In this document: piece after piece, positions 7,172 through 14,029 of the stretch | Position numbering within the stretch: the stretch's first letter is position 1 | How the letters are laid out: each line of letters opens with the position of its first letter | Assembly (NCBI GenBank): GCA_947367415.1 | Contig: CANBEE010000031.1 | Span: 1 to 15,417 of the forward strand | DNA: 15,417 nt | Origin: an uncultured Bacteroidales bacterium | Lineage (GTDB): Bacteria; Bacteroidota; Bacteroidia; Bacteroidales; Bacteroidaceae | Reading direction: 5' to 3' | Notes under the pieces: model-generated | Told to the model about the DNA's origin: nothing | The model's database searches: none | Seen by the model: the letters and a program-made list of their open reading frames with translations, nothing else | Translations under genes and position numbers: made by a program

Positions 7172-7203
7172 CTTGGGGAAATAGGAAAAAAAGCCTATTT
7201 TTG
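7172..7203 (+). promoter_or_regulatory. Promoter of the GH20-GH33 gene (-33 CTTG / -7 TATTTTTG)
   Basis: TTG (7173-7175), 20-base spacer, TATTTTTG (7196-7203). The predicted start of transcription is near 7210, only about 20 bases before the first ATG (7230). Confidence 0.75.
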
Positions 7204-7229
7204 CATCGTAAATGAAAAACACATAATCC

Positions 7230-10200
7230 ATGAACTGTATGTCAACGAAAAATGCCATGAGAAGAATCATCGTCACAATGCTTGTCGCATTAGCAATATT
7301 TTTGCCTAGGTCACTACAAGCAGGTGTAGAGCATCTGCTTCCAAAAGTTCAAGTTGTAGAGAAGACGGGAAAGGCTCCTTTTACCTTGAGCCGTGCAATA
7401 AACATCACATATAGTAACGGCGCAGTTCAATGTCCTTTGCTCGAAGAATTCTTCGTTGACAATGGTTGTACTCTTGCAGGAAAGGGAGCTGCCGTCAAGG
7501 TTAGCCTTGTGAAGAGCATCAAAGGTGCTTACGACTATGCGCTGCATGGATACGAGAATGAAGCATACACACTAAAAGTGTCGGCCAACAAGATTCGAAT
7601 CGAGGCAGTGACGAACATAGGCGTTATTCGCGCCACGCAGACACTTATGCAATTGGCCGAGGGGTACGAGAAGGGAAATGAGGCTATCGCGGCAATAAAG
7701 ATTACCGACTGGCCTGCTTTCAAGCTACGTGGTTACATGCACGACACAGGGCGTTCATATATCCCAGTGGATGAACTTATCAAGCAGATAGAGTTGCTGT
7801 CGCGCTTCAAAGTGAATACTTTCCATTGGCACCTCACGGAGAACCAGGCATGGCGCTTCGAAATCAAGGCATACCCCGAGCTTACAAGTGCGTCATCCAT
7901 GACACGCCATGAAGGGAAATATTATACCCAGGAGGAGTGCAAGGCCGTGATGGCGGCAGCCAAGAAGCATGGCGTCATCGTAATACCTGAGATTGACATG
8001 CCTGGCCATAGTGACGCTTTTGAGCGTGCCATGGGGTTCAGCATGCAATCGGAGGAGGGAAAGAAGGCGTTGAAGGCCGCCCTCGATGAGGTGATAGAGG
8101 TCTTTGCCGACGCTCCTTATATACATATAGGAGGCGATGAGGTGAGCACAACGGCTGCCTATCTCAATGAGATGATAGCCCACGTGGAGAGCAAAGGCAA
8201 GAAAGCGGGTATATGGAACCCTATCAACGGCATTGGACAGGATGCGCTTGATGCCTCGCTCGCACAGATGTGGGGAACCCGAGGAATAGCGGCTCCGGGC
8301 AAAGCCAATATTGATTGCCGTTACAACTACACCAACCATTTTGACGTGTTTGCTGACCTGGTAGGCATCTACAAGAGCACCATCTACTATAAGGAAAAGG
8401 GCGATGCTACCATTGCAGGTACCATCTCGGCCTGCTGGAACGACCGCAAGCTTGAGTCGGTAGCCGACATTATGGTCCAGAACAATGTGTATGCCAATAT
8501 CATCGCATCGGCCGAACGAGGCTGGGTAGGCGGCGGCAAGCGCTATATTGACAACTGCAACAATGGAGGCACCAATGGCGGCGGTGGTGTAATGCTTCCC
8601 AACAGGGGTGATGAATACGAGGAGTTTGCCGATTGGGAGCGCCGTTTCCTTTTCCACAAGGCCCACTCGCTGAAGGATGAGCCCATCCCCTATGTGAAGC
8701 AGACCAATGTGCGTTGGCGCATCACCGAGGCTTTCCCCAATGAAGGCGATGCCTCAAAGGTGTTCCCCCCCGAAGAGCAGATGAACAAAACCAACATCCT
8801 ACCCGAGAATTATCAGTATAACGGAAAGGTATACCATACTGGGATAGCCACTGGAGCAGGCATATATCTGCGCCACACATGGGGCAACAACATCATCGGT
8901 GCCTACTATGACGCACCGAACTATAACCAGACGGCATACGCCTGGACCTATGTGTACTCGCCCAAGGAACAGGAAGCTGGAGCAATCATCGAGTTCCAGA
9001 ACTACAGCCGTTCCGAGCAGGATCCTGCCCCTGCAGCAGGTCGGTGGGACCTCTACGGCTCCAATATCTGGCTGAACGGTGCACCCATTCCTGCTCCTTC
9101 GTATGAGAACACAGGCATCAACATCAGCAATAAGGAAGTGACGTTGAAGAATGAGAATTTCGCTGCCCGCAAACCTATTACCGTGCAACTAAAGAAAGGT
9201 TGGAACAAGGTGTTCCTAAAACTTCCCTTCACCAATGCCGCCTATCGCCTCGACAAGTGGATGTTTACCTTTGTGCTCACCGATAAGGAGGGACGTGAGG
9301 CACTTGACGGGCTTATCTATTCTCCCGACCAGCAAATGAACGATGTTGGTTTCGGTGACACTTCTAATGCGTCTTCTGAGAAATGCAAAGGAAGCCTTGA
9401 TGATAGGCGCACCCTCTACCATACCCCTGACATCAATGGCTTCCCCTACCGTATACCCGCCATTGCGGTAGCTCCTAATGGAGATATCTTCGCCATTTCA
9501 GATAATCGTCCGTGTGGCATGGACATTGGCTATGGTGAGGTAGACATCAAATGCCGTATATCTACCGATAATGGCAACAGCTGGGGCGATGAATTCTTTG
9601 TCGCTAATGGCCAAGGAGGTGGCACCAACGCGATGACAACAGGCTTTGGTGATGCGGCCATTGTTGCTGACCGCAAGAAGAACCGCCTGTTGGTGATGAT
9701 GGTGTGTGGACGCACCGTCTGCTGGAACGGTCGCTGGACACCCGAAAAGAGTCTTACCGATGATGCTGTCAACCGCGTAGCTCGCCTCTACGCCACCTAT
9801 AATAAAGCCCATAAAAAGTGGGAGTGGAGTCAGCCCGAAGAGGTCACCAACAGCATATACAATCTGTTCCTCGACGAGAATAATATCCCTACCGTGTCAT
9901 CCCTATTTATCGGTTCGGGCAAGATATGTCAGAGCCGCGTCGTCAAGAAGGGCCGCTACTACCGTCTCTACTGCTCCATGTGGACCCGTGATGAAGGTAA
10001 CCGCGTTATCTACTCCGATGACTTTGGCGGTTCGTGGCAGGTGCTTGGCAGGGTAGCCGACCGTCCCGCACCTTATGGCGATGAACCTAAGATAGAGGAA
10101 CTTCCCGATGGCACCGTAGTGCTCAGTAGCCGCAAGGGAGGAGGTAGATATTTCAACCTCTTCACCTTCGAGGATAAAACCTATACCACCGGTACATGGG

Positions 10201-10619
10201 GTACGGCCGTATCGAGCAACGATGTTGCCAATGGTCTCTCCTTCGGTCGCAACAGTACCAACGGAGAGATTATGTTGGTCAATGCCATCCGCAAGAGCGA
10301 TGGTGCCAAGTGTGACCTCATGCTGCAATCCGTGCCCACGGGAGACGGGCGCAGCTATGTGAGCATCTTCTACAAGGAGATGAAGTACAATGCCGATGGA
10401 AGCAATGCTTATACTCCTACGACCTTTGCTCAAGGTTGGACTTTGGGCCTACAGGTCAGCGACCGAGGTTCGGCATATAGCACCATGACCATGCAGAAGG
10501 ATGGCCGGGTAGCTTTCCTCTATGAGGAGGAGCCCGGTGGATATTGCATCGTATATGCTCCGCTGAGTATTGAGCAGATTACGAGCGGAGCCTATACCAT
10601 TGATAACAAGAGCAAATAA
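7230..10619 (+). CDS. Bifunctional secreted beta-N-acetylhexosaminidase (GH20) - sialidase (GH33)
   Basis: 1129 residues. ATGs at 7230, 7239 and 7257 are possible; the third begins a classic signal peptide (MRRIIVTMLVALAIFL, cleavage near LQA/G). Residues about 30-150 are the GH20 N-terminal (20b) domain; about 155-480 the GH20 barrel, with HWHLTENQAWRFE, PEIDMPGHSD and the catalytic pair D303-E304 in HIGGDEV. A beta-sandwich-like segment follows (about 490-715; GWNKVFLKLPF). Residues about 725-1129 are a GH33 propeller: R741-I-P, Asp boxes STDNGNSW (778-785) and SDDFGGSW (929-936), Glu952 in GDEPKIEELPDG and Tyr1083 in AYSTM, the usual Glu/Tyr nucleophile pair. It should release terminal sialic acid and beta-linked GlcNAc or GalNAc from mucin-type or ganglioside-like glycans, in the periplasm or on the surface. 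No type IX sorting domain is seen at the C-terminus and no lipobox Cys. Monocistronic by its promoter; no SusC/D pair nearby. Confidence 0.95.
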   Translation: MNCMSTKNAMRRIIVTMLVALAIFLPRSLQAGVEHLLPKVQVVEKTGKAPFTLSRAINITYSNGAVQCPLLEEFFVDNGCTLAGKGAAVKVSLVKSIKGAYDYALHGYENEAYTLKVSANKIRIEAVTNIGVIRATQTLMQLAEGYEKGNEAIAAIKITDWPAFKLRGYMHDTGRSYIPVDELIKQIELLSRFKVNTFHWHLTENQAWRFEIKAYPELTSASSMTRHEGKYYTQEECKAVMAAAKKHGVIVIPEIDMPGHSDAFERAMGFSMQSEEGKKALKAALDEVIEVFADAPYIHIGGDEVSTTAAYLNEMIAHVESKGKKAGIWNPINGIGQDALDASLAQMWGTRGIAAPGKANIDCRYNYTNHFDVFADLVGIYKSTIYYKEKGDATIAGTISACWNDRKLESVADIMVQNNVYANIIASAERGWVGGGKRYIDNCNNGGTNGGGGVMLPNRGDEYEEFADWERRFLFHKAHSLKDEPIPYVKQTNVRWRITEAFPNEGDASKVFPPEEQMNKTNILPENYQYNGKVYHTGIATGAGIYLRHTWGNNIIGAYYDAPNYNQTAYAWTYVYSPKEQEAGAIIEFQNYSRSEQDPAPAAGRWDLYGSNIWLNGAPIPAPSYENTGINISNKEVTLKNENFAARKPITVQLKKGWNKVFLKLPFTNAAYRLDKWMFTFVLTDKEGREALDGLIYSPDQQMNDVGFGDTSNASSEKCKGSLDDRRTLYHTPDINGFPYRIPAIAVAPNGDIFAISDNRPCGMDIGYGEVDIKCRISTDNGNSWGDEFFVANGQGGGTNAMTTGFGDAAIVADRKKNRLLVMMVCGRTVCWNGRWTPEKSLTDDAVNRVARLYATYNKAHKKWEWSQPEEVTNSIYNLFLDENNIPTVSSLFIGSGKICQSRVVKKGRYYRLYCSMWTRDEGNRVIYSDDFGGSWQVLGRVADRPAPYGDEPKIEELPDGTVVLSSRKGGGRYFNLFTFEDKTYTTGTWGTAVSSNDVANGLSFGRNSTNGEIMLVNAIRKSDGAKCDLMLQSVPTGDGRSYVSIFYKEMKYNADGSNAYTPTTFAQGWTLGLQVSDRGSAYSTMTMQKDGRVAFLYEEEPGGYCIVYAPLSIEQITSGAYTIDNKSK

Positions 10620-10649
10620 ATAGGATTTCAGACATTTTTGTCCGTTTTG

Positions 10650-10681
10650 TTTGTGATATTAACAGATAAATCCTAAATTTG
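10650..10681 (+). promoter_or_regulatory. Promoter of the psd-pssA operon (-33 TTTG / -7 TAAATTTG)
   Basis: TTTG (10650-10653), 20-base spacer, TAAATTTG (10674-10681); both boxes are perfect. The leader would be about 16 nt. An 8-bp inverted repeat (TAGGATTT 10621-10628 with AAATCCTA 10668-10675) has its right arm over the -7 box. Confidence 0.8.
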
Positions 10682-10703
10682 CATAATTTAAATCACGTAT
10701 ATT

Positions 10704-11390
10704 ATGCGAAAACTACGTAAAATACACCTTCACCAAGAGGGTACCCACCAGCTCACAGTAGGTTTCTTTGTATGGTTTGCCATCAATGCATTGACCTACT
10801 ACCTCACCTATCCCGAGTTGCGCTGGCTCTTTATCCTGATTGCTGTATTCACCACCACGGTATATGCACTGCTCATCAATTTTTTCCGTTGCCCACCACG
10901 CCGTTTCCCCGGTGAGGAAACCGAAGGTATTGTAGTAGCTCCTGCCGATGGCAAGATTGTTGTCATCGAGGAGGTGGAGGAACCCGACTATTTCCATGAT
11001 CGTCGCCTTATGCTCTCCATTTTCATGAGTCCGCTCAACGTGCATGCCAACTGGTATCCCGTAGATGGTGTAGTGAAGAAGGTGACCCATGACAATGGCA
11101 AGTTTCACCGTGCCTTTCTCCCCAAGGCCAGCACCGACAATGAGCGCTCTATGGTAGTGATAGAGACCCCCGACGGTAAAGAGGTGATGGTGCGTCAAAT
11201 CGCAGGTGCTATGGCACGCCGTATCGTAACCTATGCTAAGCCAGGTGATGAAAGTTTTATTGACGAGCACTTTGGATTCATCAAGTTGGGCTCTCGTGTA
11301 GATGTATACTTACCTGTCGGTACTGAGGTGTGCGTTACCATGGGACAGAAGACTACAGGTAACCAAACCATTTTGGCAAAGTTGAAATAG
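10704..11390 (+). CDS. psd: Phosphatidylserine decarboxylase proenzyme, short (PSD-A-like) form
   Basis: 228 residues, the length of the short phosphatidylserine/archaetidylserine decarboxylase type rather than the roughly 300 of E. coli Psd. Two hydrophobic segments (about 17-36 and 40-60) anchor it in the inner membrane. APADGKIVV, the SIFMSPLNVHANWYP block and HDNGKFHRAF are typical family motifs. The self-cleavage site is G196-S197 within KLGSRVD: cleavage turns Ser197 into the pyruvoyl cofactor on a short alpha chain (197-228). LGSR replaces the LGST/LGSS of proteobacterial enzymes, as I recall for Bacteroidota members. It decarboxylates phosphatidylserine to phosphatidylethanolamine. 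The next gene, pssA, makes its substrate and starts 12 bases after its stop, so the two form an operon. Confidence 0.95.
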   Translation: MRKLRKIHLHQEGTHQLTVGFFVWFAINALTYYLTYPELRWLFILIAVFTTTVYALLINFFRCPPRRFPGEETEGIVVAPADGKIVVIEEVEEPDYFHDRRLMLSIFMSPLNVHANWYPVDGVVKKVTHDNGKFHRAFLPKASTDNERSMVVIETPDGKEVMVRQIAGAMARRIVTYAKPGDESFIDEHFGFIKLGSRVDVYLPVGTEVCVTMGQKTTGNQTILAKLK

Positions 11391-11402
11391 TTTCTTAGCA
11401 AC

Positions 11403-12104
11403 ATGAATCTCAAGAAGCATATACCCAACACAATCACCTGCTGCAACCTCCTTTCTGGATGCGTTGCTGCCGTGTATGCATTTCTGGGCGTTTATCCCCT
11501 AGCGTTTGCATTCATCATCGCAGGTGCGGTATTCGACTTCTTCGACGGGCTCTCGGCTCGTGCACTCAAGGTGAGTTCGCCCATCGGCAAGGAACTTGAT
11601 TCATTGGCCGATGTCATCACCTTTGGTTTTGCGCCTGCCACGATGGTGTTTAGCTGGCTGCGTGAGTGTGCCGATACCCATCTCGATATGTTGGTGGCTT
11701 TCGTGGTTCCCTTCTTTGCGTTTCTGCTTGTGGCCTTCTCGGCATTGCGCCTTGCCAAGTTCAATGTCGATGAACGACAGACGAGTTCGTTTATTGGGCT
11801 CCCCACACCTGCTAATGCCCTTTTTTGGGGTGCTCTCGTGATAGGCTCACACGACACGATAGTGGAGAATCCTTACGGTTGGATGCTCATAATCGCCTTG
11901 GTGTTGTTATTCTCATGGCTTCTGGTTGCCGAGATTCCCATGTTCTCACTCAAGTTCAAGAACCTTACGTGGAGGAGCAACCGCATTACCTATATATTCC
12001 TCCTAGTCAGCCTTTCCCTGCTCATTGTATTGGGGCTTAATGGTCTCTCTGCTGTCATAGGATGGTACATCATTCTGTCAATTCTGACACAAAAGCGTGC
12101 TTGA
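11403..12104 (+). CDS. pssA: CDP-diacylglycerol-serine O-phosphatidyltransferase
   Basis: 233 residues, an integral inner-membrane CDP-alcohol phosphatidyltransferase. The full family signature D-G-x2-A-R-x8-G-x3-D-x3-D is present: D48-G49, A52-R53, G62, D66, D70. The N-terminal block HIPNTITCCNLLSGCVA is typical of PssA, and about six to eight hydrophobic helices follow. It transfers the phosphatidyl group of CDP-diacylglycerol to serine, giving phosphatidylserine for the Psd encoded just upstream. Being a membrane-embedded type II PssA, it differs from the E. coli phospholipase-D-type enzyme. The close 12-base spacing to psd suggests cotranscription from the psd promoter. Confidence 0.95.
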   Translation: MNLKKHIPNTITCCNLLSGCVAAVYAFLGVYPLAFAFIIAGAVFDFFDGLSARALKVSSPIGKELDSLADVITFGFAPATMVFSWLRECADTHLDMLVAFVVPFFAFLLVAFSALRLAKFNVDERQTSSFIGLPTPANALFWGALVIGSHDTIVENPYGWMLIIALVLLFSWLLVAEIPMFSLKFKNLTWRSNRITYIFLLVSLSLLIVLGLNGLSAVIGWYIILSILTQKRA

Positions 12105-12113
12105 TTCTTCGAG

Positions 12114-12138
12114 AGTGAACCTTTTGGCACACTTTTTG
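12114..12138 (+). terminator. Possible weak terminator after pssA
   Basis: AGTG (12114-12117) and CACT (12130-12133) pair, with an inner CC/GG pair around a TTTT loop and a 2x2 mismatch between, followed by five T. The stem is weak, so it could attenuate rather than stop transcription into the next gene. Confidence 0.3.
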
Positions 12139-12142
12139 TATA

Positions 12143-12168
12143 TACCTTTACCGTAACGATAACTTTTG
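12143..12168 (+). promoter_or_regulatory. Possible promoter of the DUF4834-type gene
   Basis: Two imperfect -7 elements are visible: TACCTTTA (12143-12150, last base differs from consensus) and TAACTTTTG (12160-12168, one base too long), the latter 21 bases after TTTG at 12135-12138. Neither is perfect; readthrough from psd-pssA is equally possible. Confidence 0.35.
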
Positions 12169-12175
12169 AAAATTA

Positions 12176-12448
12176 ATGTTTGCAAGTATATTCTTTTTTA
12201 TATTCATCTTCTTTCTATTCCTTATTATAATAGGTGGTTCCTTGTTGCGCGGTATTCTTAATCTCCTTTTCGGACGCCGTACACCTCGCCACACATACAC
12301 TTCGCAGGGAGGCTATAGTCAGGCACAAGGTCAGGCTCACCAGTCGGCCCAGTCACAGCAAGCCTCAACCTCGACGGGTAAGAAACGCGACAAGATCTTT
12401 GATGACTCGGAGGGCGAATATGTCGACTTCGAGGAAATCAAGGAGTAG
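12176..12448 (+). CDS. Small membrane-anchored protein, DUF4834 type
   Basis: 90 residues: one strongly hydrophobic N-terminal helix (about 2-21, rich in Phe and Ile), a short amphipathic segment LLRGILNLLFGRR, a Gln/Ser/Ala-rich low-complexity middle (about 40-68) and an acidic tail (DDSEGEYVDFEEIKE). This layout matches the DUF4834 family as I recall it, found in Bacteroidales; function unknown. It sits 71 bases after pssA on the same strand and 14 bases from the stop of the convergent helix-hairpin-helix gene. The conserved acidic FDDSEGEYVDFEEIK tail could be a protein-protein docking site (inference). It could be the last gene of the phospholipid operon. Confidence 0.8.
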   Translation: MFASIFFFIFIFFLFLIIIGGSLLRGILNLLFGRRTPRHTYTSQGGYSQAQGQAHQSAQSQQASTSTGKKRDKIFDDSEGEYVDFEEIKE

Positions 12449-12462
12449 TCTCACCATCATTC

Positions 12463-13356
12463 TCATTCAAACGAGAGGTAAGGCTGCAATCTCTCTACAT
12501 CGGCTTTGCTGAAACCTTCCAGAAACATCAATTGCTGTACACTTCTTATATCGCCCTCACGCTTGCGGTACTCGACAATGGCACGTGCCTGATAAAATGT
12601 CAAGTAGGGATGCGAGCGCAGCTGGCTCACCGTCATATGATTGATACGTAGCACCTCCCTTGCAGGTTCGGCCACGTGCACCCAATCGCCAATGTTTTCG
12701 GGCAACACCTCCAATTCATGCAACTGTGCCACATTATGAAAACCTCCTAACTGGCGGCGATAGTTCACAATCATCTGCGCATACACCGGGCCTATGCCAG
12801 GAATCCTCATCAGCTGCGTCGTATCGGCCGTGTTTAGCTCCACGAACTCACCTGGCTTCAGCTTCTTCTGCATATACTCCGCATAAGGATGACTCCTCCT
12901 TGCCGTGTCAGGCTTTATCGCCGACAAACTTGCTACATCCACTATCTCATGCATCGCGGCCTTCCTCTCTACCGGTATCTCAATATACGGCTTCACTTGG
13001 GCAAAAAGTGTGTCCTCCATGCCATAGATGCGAGCCAAGTCGCTCGGCCGACGGAAGCGTCCTCCTGCCTCCCTATACCGCAGGATATTGCGTGCCACGC
13101 GGGGAGGTAGCCCTACGGAAAGCAATTCCAGTGAATCAGCCGTATTGGGATTAAAGCGGTGCATTCGTATGGCGACAACTGGTTCCTTCTTTGTCGGAGT
13201 ATCCAGCTGCCCAGCAACATTATCCGTCATCTCGGCCAGTCGCAACTCATCGCGAGGAAGCAATGCTCTTAGGCACAGCACTGCCACTATAGCCACAGAC
13301 AGTATGAGGATAGCCCTGCGGTCACTCTGCTGAAAGTTGAACCATTCACGCCACAT
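12463..13356 (-). CDS. ComEA-like protein with three helix-hairpin-helix repeats
   Basis: 297 residues. A short basic/aromatic start (MWREWFNFQQSDRR) is followed by a single membrane helix (about 15-32), then a linker and three helix-hairpin-helix DNA-binding-type repeats: about 67-125 (FNPNTADSLELLSVGLPP), about 172-230 (VELNTADTTQLMRIPGIGP, the most canonical) and about 237-297 (INHMTVSQLRSHPYLTFYQA). ComEA proteins bind incoming double-stranded DNA during natural transformation, but the three-repeat Bacteroidota form is found in many species with no proven competence, so a role in DNA uptake is inference. It converges with the DUF4834-type gene and has its own -7 element upstream. Confidence 0.88.
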   Translation of the reverse strand: MWREWFNFQQSDRRAILILSVAIVAVLCLRALLPRDELRLAEMTDNVAGQLDTPTKKEPVVAIRMHRFNPNTADSLELLSVGLPPRVARNILRYREAGGRFRRPSDLARIYGMEDTLFAQVKPYIEIPVERKAAMHEIVDVASLSAIKPDTARRSHPYAEYMQKKLKPGEFVELNTADTTQLMRIPGIGPVYAQMIVNYRRQLGGFHNVAQLHELEVLPENIGDWVHVAEPAREVLRINHMTVSQLRSHPYLTFYQARAIVEYRKREGDIRSVQQLMFLEGFSKADVERLQPYLSFE

Positions 13357-13382
13357 CTCCGTTAATACGTATAACGATAATA

Positions 13383-13390
13383 CAAAAATA
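13383..13390 (-). promoter_or_regulatory. -7 element of the helix-hairpin-helix gene
   Basis: On the minus strand the sequence reads TATTTTTG, a perfect TAnnTTTG, giving a leader of about 20 nt before the ATG at 13356. No -33 box stands at the usual distance. Confidence 0.5.
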
Positions 13391-13422
13391 GTTTATACGC
13401 AGCAAAATTAGCAGATAATTCT

Positions 13423-13430
13423 TAACTTTG
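13423..13430 (+). promoter_or_regulatory. -7 element of the VanZ-like gene
   Basis: TAACTTTG is a perfect TAnnTTTG. Transcription would start near 13437, so the ATG at 13464 is the start, not the earlier TTG at 13428 that lies inside this element. No clear -33 box. Confidence 0.6.
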
Positions 13431-13463
13431 CAACGCTTATATAAAGACTTTCACTGCATTCCC

Positions 13464-13865
13464 ATGAGTTATATAAAGAAATATCCATTCTCCATTCTCA
13501 TCATCGGTGTTATCCTGTTTTTGTCGTTCTTCAATCCCCCAGAGACTCCACTCAACACGGTCGCCAACATCGACAAGGTGCTGCACTTCCTCATGTACTT
13601 CGGCTTCTGCTCCATGCTATGGTTCGAATATTTCAAGAGCCACGAACATGCTGAAGCCAAGCGCCTCATACCATGGGCTATCATTGCACCAATCCTCTTC
13701 AGTGGACTCATCGAGATTGGGCAGCAGACATTAACCCCCACACGCGCTGCCGATTGGTGGGATTTCTTCTTTAACACACTTGGTTGTTTAGCAGCAACTC
13801 TGTTCAGCCAACTTGTCACACGACACGTGGTCAAATGGTGGAAAACAAAAGTACGCAACACATAG
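13464..13865 (+). CDS. VanZ-like family integral membrane protein
   Basis: 133 residues from the ATG at 13464 (an upstream TTG in frame lies in the promoter). Four hydrophobic helices: about 9-24, 40-56, 68-86 and 104-121. The VanZ-like blocks are present: NIDKVLHFLMYFGFCSMLW and LIEIGQQTLTPTRAADWWDFFFNTLG, with the conserved DK..HF and IE..Q.......D...N pattern. VanZ of enterococci gives low-level teicoplanin resistance, but the wide family in Bacteroidota is of unknown function; nothing here suggests a resistance locus. It is divergent from the helix-hairpin-helix gene, the two starts being 107 bases apart, and appears monocistronic. Confidence 0.85.
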   Translation: MSYIKKYPFSILIIGVILFLSFFNPPETPLNTVANIDKVLHFLMYFGFCSMLWFEYFKSHEHAEAKRLIPWAIIAPILFSGLIEIGQQTLTPTRAADWWDFFFNTLGCLAATLFSQLVTRHVVKWWKTKVRNT

Positions 13866-13930
13866 GATTACCAACACTAGAAAAGGGGTAAAAAACTAAA
13901 GGAAAATTTTTTTATTCGACAATGGCATAC

Positions 13931-13938
13931 TATATTTG
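13931..13938 (+). promoter_or_regulatory. -7 element of the GH109-type gene
   Basis: TATATTTG matches TAnnTTTG. At the -33 distance (20-base spacer) there is only a T run (13907-13913). The predicted leader is about 85 nt, longer than for the other genes here; no clear hairpin is seen in it. Confidence 0.55.
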
Positions 13939-14029
13939 CATAGCAAAAGAATTCTTTATATACCATTTGAGAAAGACACACTTCGTAGCATATAATCTAT
14001 TAAATAATTTACCTCAAACAGATTTATTT

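Noticed and set aside
7893..8666. Minus-strand open frame of 257 codons inside the GH20 region
   Set aside because: It is antisense to GH20 catalytic motifs and lacks promoter or family features.
13428..13463. TTG start extending the VanZ-like protein by 12 residues
   Set aside because: The TTG lies inside the TAACTTTG promoter element, upstream of the expected transcript start.
13866..14029. Terminator or small gene after the VanZ-like gene
   Set aside because: A T run is present (13907-13913) but no stable hairpin precedes it, and no credible open frame is seen; only the GH109 promoter is supported.
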